Part shown: piece after piece, positions 1-10,244 of the stretch
Layout of the letters: each line of letters begins with the position of its first letter
Position numbering within the stretch: the stretch's first letter is position 1
From: Saprospiraceae bacterium
GTDB lineage: Bacteria > Bacteroidota > Bacteroidia > Chitinophagales > Saprospiraceae
Direction: 5' to 3'
Length of the DNA: 64,000 bases
Assembly: GCA_016716335.1 (NCBI GenBank)
Contig: JADJWN010000004.1
Span: forward strand, 186,001-250,000
Program-made: the position numbers and the translations under genes
The notes under the pieces: generated by a model
What the model was told of the DNA's origin: nothing
The model's input: only the letters and a program-made list of their open reading frames with translations
Databases searched by the model: none

Positions 1-1814
1 CTGCAATCCACAAATCTGGAAGATTTGGTCAGATAGTTGGTGAGTGCCCGATAAAATACTTTTTCTGCTTTGTCTTTGCCAATAGCAGTTGCATACCGGA
101 AAAAAGCGTGATTGGGGATGCCGCTGTTGATATGCACACCTCCATTGTCTGCTGTACCGGTAAATCTTTCATTGTAGTGCTTGGGCTGCCAGCCTCTGTT
201 AAAGTCGTTGGTTGCGGCACCGTTATGCGGATTTTCGAGGCTGCGCAGAGCACCGGACGGAAATGCATTGGTTTTTACTACATCCTCACCAATCAGCCAG
301 TCATCCCTGTCTATCATGGCTCCGAATATATCGGCAAAGGATTCATTCAGTGCTCCGGATTCGTTGCGGTATTCCAGATTGCAGTACTTTGTATGACTCC
401 ATGAGACATCTCATGGCCTGCCACATCGAGGCCTCTCGCCAGCTCTCTGAAAGCTCCGTCCCCGTTGCCGTAGAAAATCGCCAGACCATTCCAGAATGCA
501 TTGCCCATGGATGAGCCGTCATCATCGGCTACGTTGATAAGAGAAATGATATTGCCGCCGTTACCATTGATGGACCGACGGTTGTGTACGTTTCTGAAGT
601 ATTCGAAGGCTTTGCCGCTGTTGTAATGGGCTGAAATAGAGGTTTTACTGGTCCATGTATTGTTGGTGGAGGTGATATGATCGTATCTGAAGGTATTTTT
701 GGAAGGTGATGTATTGAATGCATCGATAGTCCAGAGTACACCCACCGGATCATTGGGCATGACAGAGGCATTGGAGAAAATGTCCCGTGCCGCATCTATG
801 AGGTAGAAGCGGTTGCCCACCTGATAGGTATTGATCTGTCTGTTGATATTGAACAAATCCTGAGCAGTGGCGGTAGCTTTGCCATCCATCATCAGAGGAA
901 ATTCTTCAGCGGATTCATTGGAATCTATATCCCCATTTATGGCGGGCATAAAAGCTTTCTTCCCGGTATGTGTACATTGAGCGTCATGTGGCTCCCTGTA
1001 ATGCAGTTTGCATATGGAAGTGAATTTATCCAGAATTTTGCCATCCACGGCATCAACAAACAGCTCCCATCGTTCTGTCAGCGTGCTGTATGCGGAAACA
1101 TGCCAGGCCAGATATGGCTTTTGATCCTGAAAGAAAATGACCAGATTGGCCTGAGCATCTGCGGTCAGCAGTTTTTCAGTATCTGTACCGGTAGTAAAGA
1201 TGAGTGTGCCCAATTCTGCTCCGGTACGTTCCAATGCACTGATGCGGTCGAGAGCGGGTATGGTATTGGAGAGCTCAAAATCGGCAAAGTAGTTGCCATT
1301 GAGGAAATCAAATTCCTGTCCTTTGCCGTGAATGATGATTTCTGCGCCATATACAGGAATGCCCTTATAGACCTGCTGCATTCTTACATGATGCATCTGC
1401 AGTTCGTCTTTTTCGATTGAGGTAATAATGAATTTTTCTTCTGCATTCTTGATTTTCAGATAGGGAGCAGCGGCTGAAAGGTAATCCAAGGCAGCACCTT
1501 GCGGCGTACTCCTTTTTTTGAAGTCACTGTGCAGTATTCCGGAGATGTAAAGAGGCTGCTGTCTTCCTTCTGTATAATGTGCTGTCAATCCGCTGCGGAG
1601 TTGGTTCAGCTCCGGAGCCACAGGCAGGGATTTGTACACAAGATTAACGGGAGTATTATGTGGAGTGTCTTTGGGCTCATAGCGGAATTCGGGATTGACA
1701 GTACTTGCCTTCATGGGGAGACACAGGATGGTTTGTTATATTTTTGAACTGTGCCATTAAAGATGTGGCACACCACCATGACAGAAGTACCGGAAGTAAA
1801 AATTTAGTTTTCAT
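1..1814 (-). CDS. M4 (thermolysin-family) metallopeptidase, frameshifted, 3' end beyond window
   Basis: Secreted zinc endopeptidase. The long frame from 1714 to 347 holds an FTP-type propeptide followed by the M4 catalytic domain with the zinc motif HEMSH (residues 434-438 of that frame). The frame then breaks: the expected continuation, NLEYRNESGALNESFADIFG, with the third zinc ligand, is read in another frame from about 380 down to the window edge. A 5' break also exists: an ATG at 1814 starts a signal peptide (MKTKFLLPVLLSWW...) whose frame joins the main frame if one C of a CCCC run near 1716 is removed. The first break is repaired by adding one A near 380. I therefore annotate one gene from 1814 off the left edge. 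The C-terminal part, including any sorting domain, is not visible. Family assignment is secure; whether the breaks are real is not. Confidence 0.85.
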
Positions 1815-1851
1815 AAGCAAACGAACTTTTATTTTTGGATTAACAAAACAT

Positions 1852-2274
1852 CTATTTCCTGCTGATCAGAGCCTGTAAAATATCATACATCAGCTGAAGG
1901 GAAGTATCGCTTTCCGGATTATTGCCCCATACCCATTTCTGATATTTCCCTTCCCTGTTATATTCCAGTGTGTAATAGCGGTTGCCCGGGCTGTTTTGGG
2001 GTTTTTCCAACAGGCCTAACTGAACGATATTCTGAAAGGATTGCTCAACGGAGTTGGCCGGGATTTTACCTTCATATTTCCAGACCTCATTTTCATTTTT
2101 GTATATTCTGCCGGATTTATCCAATCCATAGCTTTTGTACGTACCATGCAAACCTCCGCCATTGCCGAAAATAAGGTAATCGTCCCCCTTATCAAGGGTT
2201 TGCTGAAAACTCCGGACCGTACAACTGTGAGTACTCAGGACAATTAAAATGAAAAACAGACTTATTCGCATCAT
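1852..2274 (-). CDS. small predicted lipoprotein, unknown function
   Basis: A 140-residue protein with an N-terminal hydrophobic segment ending in a lipobox-like STHSC, so probably lipid-anchored at Cys18. The mature part (about residues 19-140) is polar, with a Gly-rich patch GNGGGLHG and a YTLEYNREGKY segment. I recognise no family with certainty. It lies 38 bp upstream of the M4 peptidase gene in the same direction, so the two could be co-transcribed. Function not assigned. Confidence 0.7.
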   Translation of the reverse strand: MMRISLFFILIVLSTHSCTVRSFQQTLDKGDDYLIFGNGGGLHGTYKSYGLDKSGRIYKNENEVWKYEGKIPANSVEQSFQNIVQLGLLEKPQNSPGNRYYTLEYNREGKYQKWVWGNNPESDTSLQLMYDILQALISRK

Positions 2275-2465
2275 CAGAGATTATGAATATAAAAATAAAC
2301 TATTCCTTAATGGTAGAATGCAAGACGGGGGATTAATTTCGAAAAAAATTAAGTTTGCTTTGAAAACAGGACTATGCGGTGCTCATTTGATTTTTATGTG
2401 GAGATTAATCTATCAGCATTTGTACTTGCCTCAGCAATCCATATCTTAAGACAATCCGTTGTTTA

Positions 2466-3443
2466 TCACGAATTTCTGAATACCAGTTGATCCAGCAAAG
2501 ACTTGAGTTTGGCTTTTTTGCTTTCACTGACCTTACAGGCTTCCAGATGGGAGATGGCCAGATCCCTGTAAGCTTCTATAAGCATTTCTGCATAACTGCG
2601 TACATGGAGCTCCTCGAAAATCTTTTTTACGGTCTGCACTTTTTGGGTTTGGTCTGCTGTATCCTTGGCGTATAAATCCAGTAAAATTTGCCTTTGAGCC
2701 TCAGATGCCAATTCGAGCGCTTTAAGGAAGAGGTAGGTTTTTTTATTGCGGATAATGTCTCCGCCAATGGTTTTACCTACCAGATGCGCCTCACCAAAGG
2801 TGTCGAGTACATCATCCTGAAGCTGAAATGCCACCCCGTAATTTTTGGCAAATTCATACAGATGTTTCTGATCATCGGCATCTGCCCCACCAATGACAGC
2901 ACCGATCCGGATAGAGGCTGCGAGCAGTACCGAAGTCTTAAGCGTAATCATCCGGAGATAGTCATCTATACTTACGTCAAAACTGGTCTCAAAGTCCATA
3001 TCCCACTGCTGGCCTTCACATACTTCCCTGGCCATAGTAGTAAAGATGCGTATAATCTCCATTCCGCAGGCATCATGCCTGTATTCAAGAAGTTTGTCAT
3101 AGGCCTGTATCAGCATCACATCCCCACTAAGGATGGCTGTATTCAGACCATACTTTTTGTGTACTGTATCCATGCCTCTGCGGAGGTCTGCGTGATCCAT
3201 GATGTCGTCATGTACCAAAGTAAAATTGTGAAAAACCTCCATGGCCCAGGCAGCAGGTAGTGCTTTTTCATAGTCCTCTGAATACAGATGGCATCCCAGG
3301 AGTACAAATACCGGCCTGAGCCTTTTGCCGCCAAGAGAAAGGATATATCCGGCGGGCAGGTACAATCCCGCAGGATCTGACGGAAATGTGTGATGTTCCA
3401 GATATTTGGCAAATACTTGCTGATAAGGCTTGATGAGTTCCAT
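2466..3443 (-). CDS. polyprenyl (geranylgeranyl/farnesyl-type) diphosphate synthase
   Basis: Trans-isoprenyl diphosphate synthase of 325 residues, condensing isopentenyl diphosphate with an allylic diphosphate to make precursors of quinones, carotenoids or bactoprenol. Both Asp-rich motifs are present: DDIMD (first, about residue 79) and DDVLD (second, about residue 213), with GGKRLRP near residue 38 binding diphosphate. Length is normal for the family. The chain length of the product cannot be fixed from sequence alone. A hairpin at 3519-3549 separates it from rpsU upstream, so it probably has its own promoter. Confidence 0.93.
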   Translation of the reverse strand: MELIKPYQQVFAKYLEHHTFPSDPAGLYLPAGYILSLGGKRLRPVFVLLGCHLYSEDYEKALPAAWAMEVFHNFTLVHDDIMDHADLRRGMDTVHKKYGLNTAILSGDVMLIQAYDKLLEYRHDACGMEIIRIFTTMAREVCEGQQWDMDFETSFDVSIDDYLRMITLKTSVLLAASIRIGAVIGGADADDQKHLYEFAKNYGVAFQLQDDVLDTFGEAHLVGKTIGGDIIRNKKTYLFLKALELASEAQRQILLDLYAKDTADQTQKVQTVKKIFEELHVRSYAEMLIEAYRDLAISHLEACKVSESKKAKLKSLLDQLVFRNS

Positions 3444-3518
3444 GGTATTTGAGCTTGGGTGATGGAGCTGTTAAATTTCAGGGAAAGAGGGTAGGATACA
3501 GGCAAAGTGTAAATGAAA

Positions 3519-3549
3519 AAAGGGTCTCGTTGTAAAAAACTGACCCTTT
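3519..3549 (-). terminator. rho-independent terminator after rpsU
   Basis: On the minus strand AAAGGGTC is followed by a 15-base loop, then GACCCTTT and a T run. It lies just downstream of rpsU and upstream of the prenyl synthase gene. Confidence 0.75.
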
Positions 3550-3577
3550 AGTATAATTAACATGAAAACAAACTCTA

Positions 3578-3775
3578 TTATTCGGCAGTCTGGCTTCCGT
3601 ATTTTGCCTGACGGTAAGCAGCACTTAAAATTTCGTTTCTGCGTACTACAGAAGGCTTTACAAAATGTTTTCTGTTTCTCAATTCCTTAACTAATCCCAC
3701 AGCCTGGAATTTTTTCTTGTATCTCTTCAAGGCTCTGTCGATGGATTCGTCTTCTTTGATATTGATTATAAGCAT
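3578..3775 (-). CDS. rpsU: 30S ribosomal protein S21
   Basis: Small basic ribosomal protein of 65 residues, normal length. The typical S21 start MLIINIKEDESIDRALKRYK and the ELRNRKHFVKPSVVRR region are clear. It binds the 30S subunit and helps initiation. It is followed by a strong hairpin terminator at 3519-3549, so it is probably monocistronic. Confidence 0.96.
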   Translation of the reverse strand: MLIINIKEDESIDRALKRYKKKFQAVGLVKELRNRKHFVKPSVVRRNEILSAAYRQAKYGSQTAE

Positions 3776-3925
3776 ATTAAGAATTTAATTTTATACAAAA
3801 TGATGCACTTTCAAATTTGAGCTGCAAAAATAATGCTTTTACAGGATATAAAGTGAAAAATTTCTAAGAAATTTTATCTTCCAATCAATATAAAATGTTC
3901 AGGAAGTATGGACCTTGTAAAATTG

Positions 3926-4969
3926 TCAGATAATACCTGAAAACTGACGCAGGAATCTGAGGTCGTTTTCAAAGATCTGGCGGATATCTGTGATTTTGTA
4001 TTGGAGCATCGCCTGTCTCTCAATACCCATCCCGAATGCAAAGCCACTGTATTCCTCCGGATCTATACCGCAATTGAGCAGTACCTGAGGGTCCACCATC
4101 CCGCACCCCAATATTTCCAGCCATCCGGTACCCTTGGTGATACGGTAATCATCTTCATTTTTCAATCCCCAATAGACATCCATCTCTGCACTGGGCTCTG
4201 TAAACGGGAAATAGCTGGGTCTGAGTCTGATCTCCGTATCAGGACCATACATCTCCCGGGCAAAATACAGGAGGGTCTGCTTGAGATCGGCAAATGATAC
4301 TTTTTTGTCAATATACAATCCTTCGATCTGATGAAACTGACAGTGCGAGCGGCTGGAAATGGTCTCATTTCTATAGACTCTGCCCGGAGCAATGATCCTG
4401 ATGGGTGGCTTTTGGGTAGTCATTACTCTTGCCTGCACGGAGGAAGTGTGAGTTCTGAGCAGGAGATTGGACGAATCTTTGAGGTAGAAGGTATCCTGCA
4501 TATCTCTGGCGGGATGGTCTTCGGGGGTATTCATGGCAGTGAAGTTGTGCCAGTCGTCTTCTATCTCCCGTTCTTCGGCGACACTGAATCCTATTCTTTC
4601 AAAAATCCGGATGATACGCTGCATAACTATACTTACCGGATGTCTTGCTCCGGTTTTGAGGTCACCTGCTGGTGCTGTGAGGTCAATGTCAGGTTTATTA
4701 TTACCTGATTGAGCATTTTCGATCAGGGTCTTCAGTTCTTCAAATCTGTTTTCAGCTGCCTGCTTCAGTTCGTTAAGGCGTTGACCAAACTCCTTCTTAC
4801 GGTCGTTTTCCACATTTTTGATCTCACCAAAGAGTGCTTTGATGATATTTTTGGATCCCACATATCTGATTCTGAAAGCTTCGAGTTGCTGCTCATTTTC
4901 GGCCTTCTCCTGCTTCAGTGCCTGCATAATCTGGTCTATCTGCCCGAAAAGTTCTGCTGACATATTCAT
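3926..4969 (-). CDS. pheS: phenylalanyl-tRNA synthetase alpha subunit
   Basis: Catalytic alpha subunit (347 residues) of the alpha2beta2 class II synthetase that charges tRNA-Phe. An N-terminal coiled-coil (about residues 1-90) precedes the class II core, with motif 2 around GRVYRNETISSRSHCQFHQ and motif 3 around GFAFGMGIERQAML near the C terminus. Length is normal. A second ATG two codons in (4963) is an equally possible start. A Bacteroidota promoter box lies at 4987-4994. The beta subunit pheT is not in the window. Confidence 0.97.
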   Translation of the reverse strand: MNMSAELFGQIDQIMQALKQEKAENEQQLEAFRIRYVGSKNIIKALFGEIKNVENDRKKEFGQRLNELKQAAENRFEELKTLIENAQSGNNKPDIDLTAPAGDLKTGARHPVSIVMQRIIRIFERIGFSVAEEREIEDDWHNFTAMNTPEDHPARDMQDTFYLKDSSNLLLRTHTSSVQARVMTTQKPPIRIIAPGRVYRNETISSRSHCQFHQIEGLYIDKKVSFADLKQTLLYFAREMYGPDTEIRLRPSYFPFTEPSAEMDVYWGLKNEDDYRITKGTGWLEILGCGMVDPQVLLNCGIDPEEYSGFAFGMGIERQAMLQYKITDIRQIFENDLRFLRQFSGII

Positions 4970-4986
4970 GGTCTGTTTTAGGCCTG

Positions 4987-5021
4987 CAAAGGTAAGTTAA
5001 AAAAGCGGGACTGTTCAAAAA
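4987..5021 (-). promoter_or_regulatory. predicted promoter of pheS
   Basis: On the minus strand TACCTTTG (4994-4987) matches the Bacteroidota -7 consensus TAnnTTTG, and a TTTTTG box ends about 21 bases upstream, near the expected -33 position. Confidence 0.55.
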
Positions 5022-5097
5022 CAAGGTGATTTTGATGCAATTTGGACTTTGAGCAGAATGATTTTTTAATGCATTTTATCCCTGAAAACACTTAATC

Positions 5098-5853
5098 CTA
5101 ATATATCCAGGGAATAAGATAGCTGCTTTTCTTTCTGTAAGACCGGTATTCGGGCAGATGTCCGTATTTACTCTCAGCATTGGCATCCAGCAGAGGAATA
5201 CCACTGATGAAGACCAGTAAAACGACAATCCATAGTGGACTCAAAGCCACAAGCCACCACCAGCCGGATAATGCCGGAGTCACATAGAGGAATATACCGA
5301 GCCATACAAGTATCTCTCCTGTATAGTTAGGATGTCTGATATGGCTGTAAAGTCCGGAGGATATAAATTTATCCTTGTTATCGGGCTTCGATTTGAATGT
5401 GAACTTCTGGTAATCTGCCACAGTCTCCAGTATCCAGCCGGCTGCCCAGACGATGAGTCCGATTGGATTAAATCCGAGGTTGTCAATATATAAGCCTGCT
5501 ATCACAGGGAGTGCAATAATCCAGATACTCACCGACTGAAGAAGCCAGAATTTTAAAAAACCTGACCAGCTGCTCCTGAAACTGTCAAAGCGATAATCCC
5601 TGCCCATGGTTTGGATTCTGTAAAATAAGAAACCTCCCAGACGGATTCCCCATAAAGCAACCATCAAAAACAGCACAACCCTTCCACTACTCAAAGGGCC
5701 ATACTGCAATAAAAGCCAGCCACTTAGTCCGATAAAGCAAAGACTGTAACTTATATCTGTGAGATGATCACTTTGTTTTAAATATGCCCAGATGTAGGCT
5801 GCTACATTAATGGCAGTGATGACAAGGAGGCTTAAAATGAGTATTTTTTCCAT
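5098..5853 (-). CDS. DUF1295 / steroid 5-alpha-reductase-like membrane protein
   Basis: Integral membrane protein of 251 residues with about six or seven hydrophobic segments. The C-terminal half has the family signature: SSGLYSHIRHPNYTGEI (around residue 170) and a late PLLDANAESKYG segment. These enzymes are NADPH-dependent reductases or isoprenylcysteine-methyltransferase-like folds; the substrate is unknown in most bacteria. It stands alone between pheS and the HicAB pair. Confidence 0.85.
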   Translation of the reverse strand: MEKILILSLLVITAINVAAYIWAYLKQSDHLTDISYSLCFIGLSGWLLLQYGPLSSGRVVLFLMVALWGIRLGGFLFYRIQTMGRDYRFDSFRSSWSGFLKFWLLQSVSIWIIALPVIAGLYIDNLGFNPIGLIVWAAGWILETVADYQKFTFKSKPDNKDKFISSGLYSHIRHPNYTGEILVWLGIFLYVTPALSGWWWLVALSPLWIVVLLVFISGIPLLDANAESKYGHLPEYRSYRKKSSYLIPWIY

Positions 5854-5983
5854 GAGTTATATATATAAATACATACTGAGATTGCTTAATATATTAATGT
5901 ATTCAGTTCTCCATTTGGATTTGAAAAAATCTTCCCTAAGGGGCTACATGAGAATCAAAATCCATGGGATGGCTTTTTGGTTT

Positions 5984-6199
5984 TTATGCATACATTAATT
6001 TACCCTTTGGTTTGGGAATTTCCCGCCCAAGTCTTATGGCTGTTTCAATCCAGTCATTAATTGTAAGTCTTGCATTTGCGATAGCCTCTTCATAAGTTTC
6101 ACCGTCTGCTTTACAACCCGCCAATTCCGGAACTTCAACAATGAAAGCATCATCCTGCTCACTCCAATAAATAATTAGCTCATATTTTATATTATTCAT
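5984..6199 (-). CDS. hicB: HicB-family antitoxin
   Basis: A 71-residue HicB antitoxin. The partial RNase-H-like fold is visible as YWSEQDDAFIVEVPELAGC followed by ADGETYEEAIANA, then a short basic C terminus (PKPKGKLMYA) without an obvious DNA-binding domain. It neutralises the HicA mRNase encoded immediately upstream and overlapping by 8 bp. Order is toxin first, as in many hicAB operons. Confidence 0.88.
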   Translation of the reverse strand: MNNIKYELIIYWSEQDDAFIVEVPELAGCKADGETYEEAIANARLTINDWIETAIRLGREIPKPKGKLMYA

Positions 6200-6452
6200 C
6201 TGAATTTACATTTAAAGTATATTTAACAATCAATTCTCTCACTTGTTTGACCTGGTAGGGTTTGGCTTGCTCATTCTTTGGCTGAAGATTAATAATTTCT
6301 TCTACATCTTCTCTTGAAAAGATATGGTGACTTCCGTTTATTTTAACTGAAAAACCAAATTTTAATAGTAAGTTGACAAGATCAGCGAATGCAATATTCT
6401 TGTCAGATAAGCCACTTAATATTTTATATACAATCTTATCGGTCTTGCCCAA
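6192..6452 (-). CDS. hicA: HicA-family mRNA interferase toxin
   Basis: An 86-residue dsRBD-like toxin expected to cleave mRNA. The catalytic-His motif GSHHIF follows the LLLKFGFSVKINGSHH strand pattern typical of HicA; the C-terminal half is KPYQVKQVRELI. It is slightly longer than the usual 60-80 residues. The last 8 bp overlap the start of hicB, so the two are translationally linked. No palindromic operator was identified upstream. Confidence 0.86.
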   Translation of the reverse strand: MGKTDKIVYKILSGLSDKNIAFADLVNLLLKFGFSVKINGSHHIFSREDVEEIINLQPKNEQAKPYQVKQVRELIVKYTLNVNSDE

Positions 6453-6937
6453 ACTCCATTTTATTTAGCACAATTATAAGCAAATTTTGAATTACTCCAT
6501 TAAAACCATTTGTACGTTGGAAGTCTAAAATCAAATGTCAAACTAAAATAATAAAATTCATAGTGTACCTATTCAATATCTTCGGCCTCAGAAAACAAAT
6601 ATAAGATTTATAATCAAATAAATATACATTAATAATATATTTAATTTGATTTTTGATTCAGACTAAGTGAATTCCTTTTGAAAGTTCTTATAAAATTATA
6701 TTACTATGTCCAGCGATGGGGTCTTGTTTTCGCAATATGGTACATCACAGAATAATGCCTTGAAATGCGTTTATTTCTTAGGTGACGATGATCCCTTGGG
6801 TTCTGGCATTTGTTACCGTTATTATATCAAATCAGGAAAGGCCATTATATACAAGAAAATTTTTTAAAAGGGATGATTATTACTGCCTTTTATGAGCCAT
6901 AATCTGTCTTTAGCATAGACATTTCTGAAAAGGTATT
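6453..6937. other. gene-free AT-rich intergenic stretch
   Basis: About 485 bp between hicA and the ferredoxin-NADP reductase gene. It is AT-rich, with no open frame of plausible coding character, no clear RNA gene and no repeat that I recognise. It could be decayed sequence next to the mobile-type HicAB pair. Confidence 0.5.
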
Positions 6938-7663
6938 TCATCCATACAATTCATATCTTACCTGGCTTTTATCATAGCCCAATCGGAGGATCAGATTTTC
7001 CACTGCTTCATCTATCATGCGTGACCACCCGCAAATCATGAAAAGGACATCCTCCTTTTTTTCTTCATACTCTTTCATATAAATGGGATGTACATATCCA
7101 TGATGACAGTTCACACTGTCTTCTCTCGATAGGGCTACTGAATATCTGAAATTCTGATGCTCTCTTGCAATGTGTTCAAATTCATCTTTGTACAGGATTC
7201 CGTTACTGTATCGGGTACCGAATATGAGGTGGATTTTTTTGAATGTTAATCCTTCTCTGATGATATACTGAAGCATACTTCTGAATGGTGCCACTCCCGT
7301 ACCTGTACATATCATCACCATTTCATTATTCAGGTCGGAAGGAAGAACAAATCCCCCATCCGGTCCTTTAAATCTGATGATGTCGCCGGTTTTGATTTTG
7401 TCAAAGAGATAGGTAGTTGCCAAACCACCTTCCAATTTTAGAATACAAAATTCCAGCATACCTGTATCATCAGGTGCATTGGCTATGGAGTAGCTTCTCC
7501 ATCGATCCAATCGCTTTTCGCCCACAGGCAGATCCATAGTAATGAATTGACCTGGTAAGAAACGGAATTGTTCTTCACTTTGTACCTTCAAAGTAAACTG
7601 CCTTACCTCCGGGCTGAGCTGACGGATCTCCGTGATTTCTCCTTCATACCATTTTGCCGGCAT
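6938..7663 (-). CDS. ferredoxin/flavodoxin-NADP(+) reductase family protein
   Basis: Flavoprotein of 241 residues transferring electrons between NAD(P)H and a one-electron carrier. The N-terminal FAD-binding barrel carries RWRSYSIAN (flavin motif RxYS, about residues 55-63), and the C-terminal NAD(P) domain carries GTGVAPFRSM (about residue 120) and the late FMICGWSRM, the usual CG motif near the nicotinamide site. No fused ferredoxin domain is present. Its stop lies at the 6938 end; the DinB-like gene 17 bp upstream runs in the same direction, so the two may be co-transcribed. Confidence 0.88.
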   Translation of the reverse strand: MPAKWYEGEITEIRQLSPEVRQFTLKVQSEEQFRFLPGQFITMDLPVGEKRLDRWRSYSIANAPDDTGMLEFCILKLEGGLATTYLFDKIKTGDIIRFKGPDGGFVLPSDLNNEMVMICTGTGVAPFRSMLQYIIREGLTFKKIHLIFGTRYSNGILYKDEFEHIAREHQNFRYSVALSREDSVNCHHGYVHPIYMKEYEEKKEDVLFMICGWSRMIDEAVENLILRLGYDKSQVRYELYG

Positions 7664-7680
7664 ACTATATTAGAAATTGG

Positions 7681-8208
7681 TCAGGCATCCAACAAAGGAA
7701 AGTACTTTTCGTTCAATACATTCATGTGGTGAATACAGTGACCCACGATAGTAAAGCCAATGCCCAGTACAGAAATCCTTTTTTCAGCTGCTACTCCTTC
7801 GTTATGGATGTTGTCCTCGTCGAGGCTGGCATAAAAGCTGATGGTGGATTGACGCACATGGCCCAATTCACTGATCAGGCTCTCCAATCCTCTGTGGGTG
7901 GCATGCGCATTGGCCGCAAACATATTTTCGTCAAATGAAGGCAGTGGAGTCTGATCCCTTCTGGCTATTCTCAGTGCTCTGTATGTAAATACCCTTTCTG
8001 TATCTATCAGATGCTGGAGGATGTCTTTGACCGTCCACTTACCCGGGGCATACACTTTATCTTCCAGTTTGACCAGCTTGTCGAAATAACGGTTGAAATA
8101 CTGCTCGTCATATTCAGTCAGTGCAGTAGTGAGTATGATGTCCGGAACGAGATCAATATATCTTTCATAGTATTCCGGAACGATATGGATATCGGCTTTG
8201 TGCAGCAT
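7681..8208 (-). CDS. DinB-like four-helix-bundle protein
   Basis: A 175-residue DinB/YfiT-fold protein, a family that binds a metal through three His and includes thiol-dependent S-transferases. The expected His are seen in ILQHLIDTER (around residue 65) and VGHCIHHMNVL near the C terminus. The substrate is unknown. It lies immediately upstream of the FNR-like gene on the same strand (17 bp gap). Confidence 0.85.
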   Translation of the reverse strand: MLHKADIHIVPEYYERYIDLVPDIILTTALTEYDEQYFNRYFDKLVKLEDKVYAPGKWTVKDILQHLIDTERVFTYRALRIARRDQTPLPSFDENMFAANAHATHRGLESLISELGHVRQSTISFYASLDEDNIHNEGVAAEKRISVLGIGFTIVGHCIHHMNVLNEKYFPLLDA

Positions 8209-8496
8209 ATGATGAATTTTTTAACAGTTAAAGAATAAAGCATAAATATACAAAATCATGGTGATTCGATTATATGGAAAAAAAATTTGTAGCGTCTTAT
8301 CTGCCGTTCGATTTGCCCATTCTGATATTTAATATGTATTTTTTACCGCTTTTGCTCATACAAACGAAAAATGTACAATGAACCATGTGAAAATGAAAAC
8401 TACATCCTGACAAAAATAGGTATTAAACAATATTTGAAATTTCATTCAGCTCTGTGCGTTTGTTACGTCTGTTAAATGTGATTATTTACCTGTCAT

Positions 8497-8718
8497 CATA
8501 GCAGATACTGAAGGCTGTTCTATGGTGAGAGAATATGAAATAAAAATTAAGAAGCTTGATTTAACCGGAATTATTTCTAATCCAACATTATGTAGTCTGG
8601 ACGAAACTTCAGACATAGAAGTGATTGTACATAATGGGAAAGAGCCTTATCTATATATCAATGGAGCTCGGGAGACACATATAGATAAAATATATACGTA
8701 ATATATATATATATATAA
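8497..8718 (+). pseudogene. orphan 3' tail of a cassette (unit 0), SprB-repeat remnant
   Basis: The sequence from about 8497 matches the last 200 bp of the three full tails (ends at 13303, 17860, 22457), including TNPTLCSLDETSDIE-coding DNA and the terminal AT tract. It has no upstream body: homology stops abruptly at 8497. It shares the MVRE variant with the tail of unit 3. I read it as the remainder of a deleted or never-complete copy that marks the left edge of the array. Confidence 0.85.
8700..8718. repeat. AT dinucleotide tract at cassette boundary 0
   Basis: A run of alternating AT directly after the tail remnant, followed by ATTATATATGAGCATATT. The same arrangement closes units 1, 2 and 3. 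Confidence 0.9.
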
Positions 8719-9091
8719 TTATATATGAGCATATTAGCACGGTTATTGAAGTTTGATAAAATGAGAAACACCCTGAAAGACTATCTTCTTAGTAATAAGA
8801 AAGCTATTATTTAGAAAAATACGTTAAATTTCCTGTTGTGTAAAGTGCTTTTGATGGATGGTGCCTGATAATGGATGCTGATTTAAAACCAGTTGTTGTA
8901 CTACAGGTGATATGGGCAAATCTTAATGTGTTATAAGTCTGGTGAAGGAAATAATCAGTGTAGCATAAACAAAAAGAATAATTCTTTCGTGTGCATGGAG
9001 TTTGCTTAATATTTTGATAAGTGACAGGTAGACAAACAATAAAAAAATTGAATTTTAATACAATATTTTATCAACTCAAAAAAAAGGGAAA
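8719..9091 (+). other. inter-cassette spacer, alpha type (copy 1)
   Basis: Non-coding spacer between the AT tract and the unit 1 lipoprotein. It is nearly identical to the spacer at 17860-18234 and clearly different from the beta spacers at 13304-13669 and 22458-22841 over most of its length. The last 40 bp (acaatattttatcaactc then an A run and gggaaa before the ATG) are common to all four spacers and probably hold the ribosome-binding and leader region. Confidence 0.75.
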
Positions 9092-10196
9092 ATGACAAAA
9101 CATTTCAAAATCAGATGCACTACTGCCTTTTTGGTATTTACAGGCTTTACTGCGCTGCTTATGCTCTCCTGCGGAGGGTGTGGGAGTGGTAAGGTTCAAA
9201 AGTTAACAAGTGACTTGCAAAAAATTAATGATTATTCATTACAGGCAAACGATGATACAGTAAAGTATTTATTTATGGATGACCCGATTTTAAGTAAATT
9301 AAAATTAACCCGAATTCCAAAAAGCTGAAGTGATTACAGAATATGATGAAAAGGGTATAGGTGTGGCAATGCATATGTTTGATGAGAATGGAAAGCACTT
9401 AGGTGTTTTTGATTATAAAAAGTGGGAAGAAGAAGATATGCTTAACGAATTACTCCAAAAATATAAAGGGCAAGATGAATTTAGGGTACATATTTCAAAG
9501 GAGAATAGAACAGTGATATGGAACTATCTTAACCAAAAGAACTTCCAAATTTCTGAAAAGGAATATAACAAAATGAATTATTTGTCAGGGAATGGATTAG
9601 TTGTTGGACCCGCAATACAATGGTATTCAACAGAAAATGCTTATTGTTCTTATGGCTTTATTGGTATTAGAAAGATATTGTTAGATAAAAATTACAATAA
9701 TGAAGATTTGCCGGACATTTTTTTACATCAGACCTATTTATTTGACTATACAGGTAAACTTAAAAAAATATATAATTATGAAGAAATGGGGGAAAAATTA
9801 ATGCTGTTTGAAGGAGGTAAAAAGGGACTTTCTCAATATCTAAATTCTCCATGGGATGAAATACCTGTAAAATATTTTAGAATTCATGATTTTAAAGAAA
9901 ATAGCTTTTTGGATTTTGATGCATACACAATTTGTAATAATTATTTTCGAGAACAACCAAGTTTCTTAGGAAGACAATACTATTTAGGTATGCAAGAAAA
10001 TAAAGTAGATATGGTATTTAAAGGTGGCGATAAACAAGAAACATACATTAATATTATAGTTGATACTCAAGAAAAAAAAGCATATTGTAAAGTTTATGAA
10101 ATTCCATTTCAAAATGGACATTCAGAATGGCAATTATTTACCAAACCTGACGGAAGTAAAATAGATCTGTCTGAATATGAAATTATAAAATTTTAG
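9092..10196 (+). CDS. type A lipoprotein of unit 1 (alpha leader), frameshifted
   Basis: Predicted lipoprotein of about 367 residues. The leader MTKHFKIRCT... ends in the lipobox LMLSC (Cys27) followed by GGCGSGK. The mature part contains YLFMDDPILSKLKLTRIP, then MHMFDENGKHLGVFD, a GPAIQWYS segment and TYLFDYTGKLKKIYNYEEMG. One extra A in an A run at about 9322 breaks the frame after LTRIPK; removing it restores AEVITEYD, as in unit 2. No known family recognised. It is always followed by a type A M23 gene, so I infer a cognate role such as immunity, chaperone or anchor; that is unproven. Confidence 0.75.
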
Positions 10197-10244
10197 CAAA
10201 GAGAAACTACTTAAAGAAAATAATATCAAAAAATAAATAGTATT

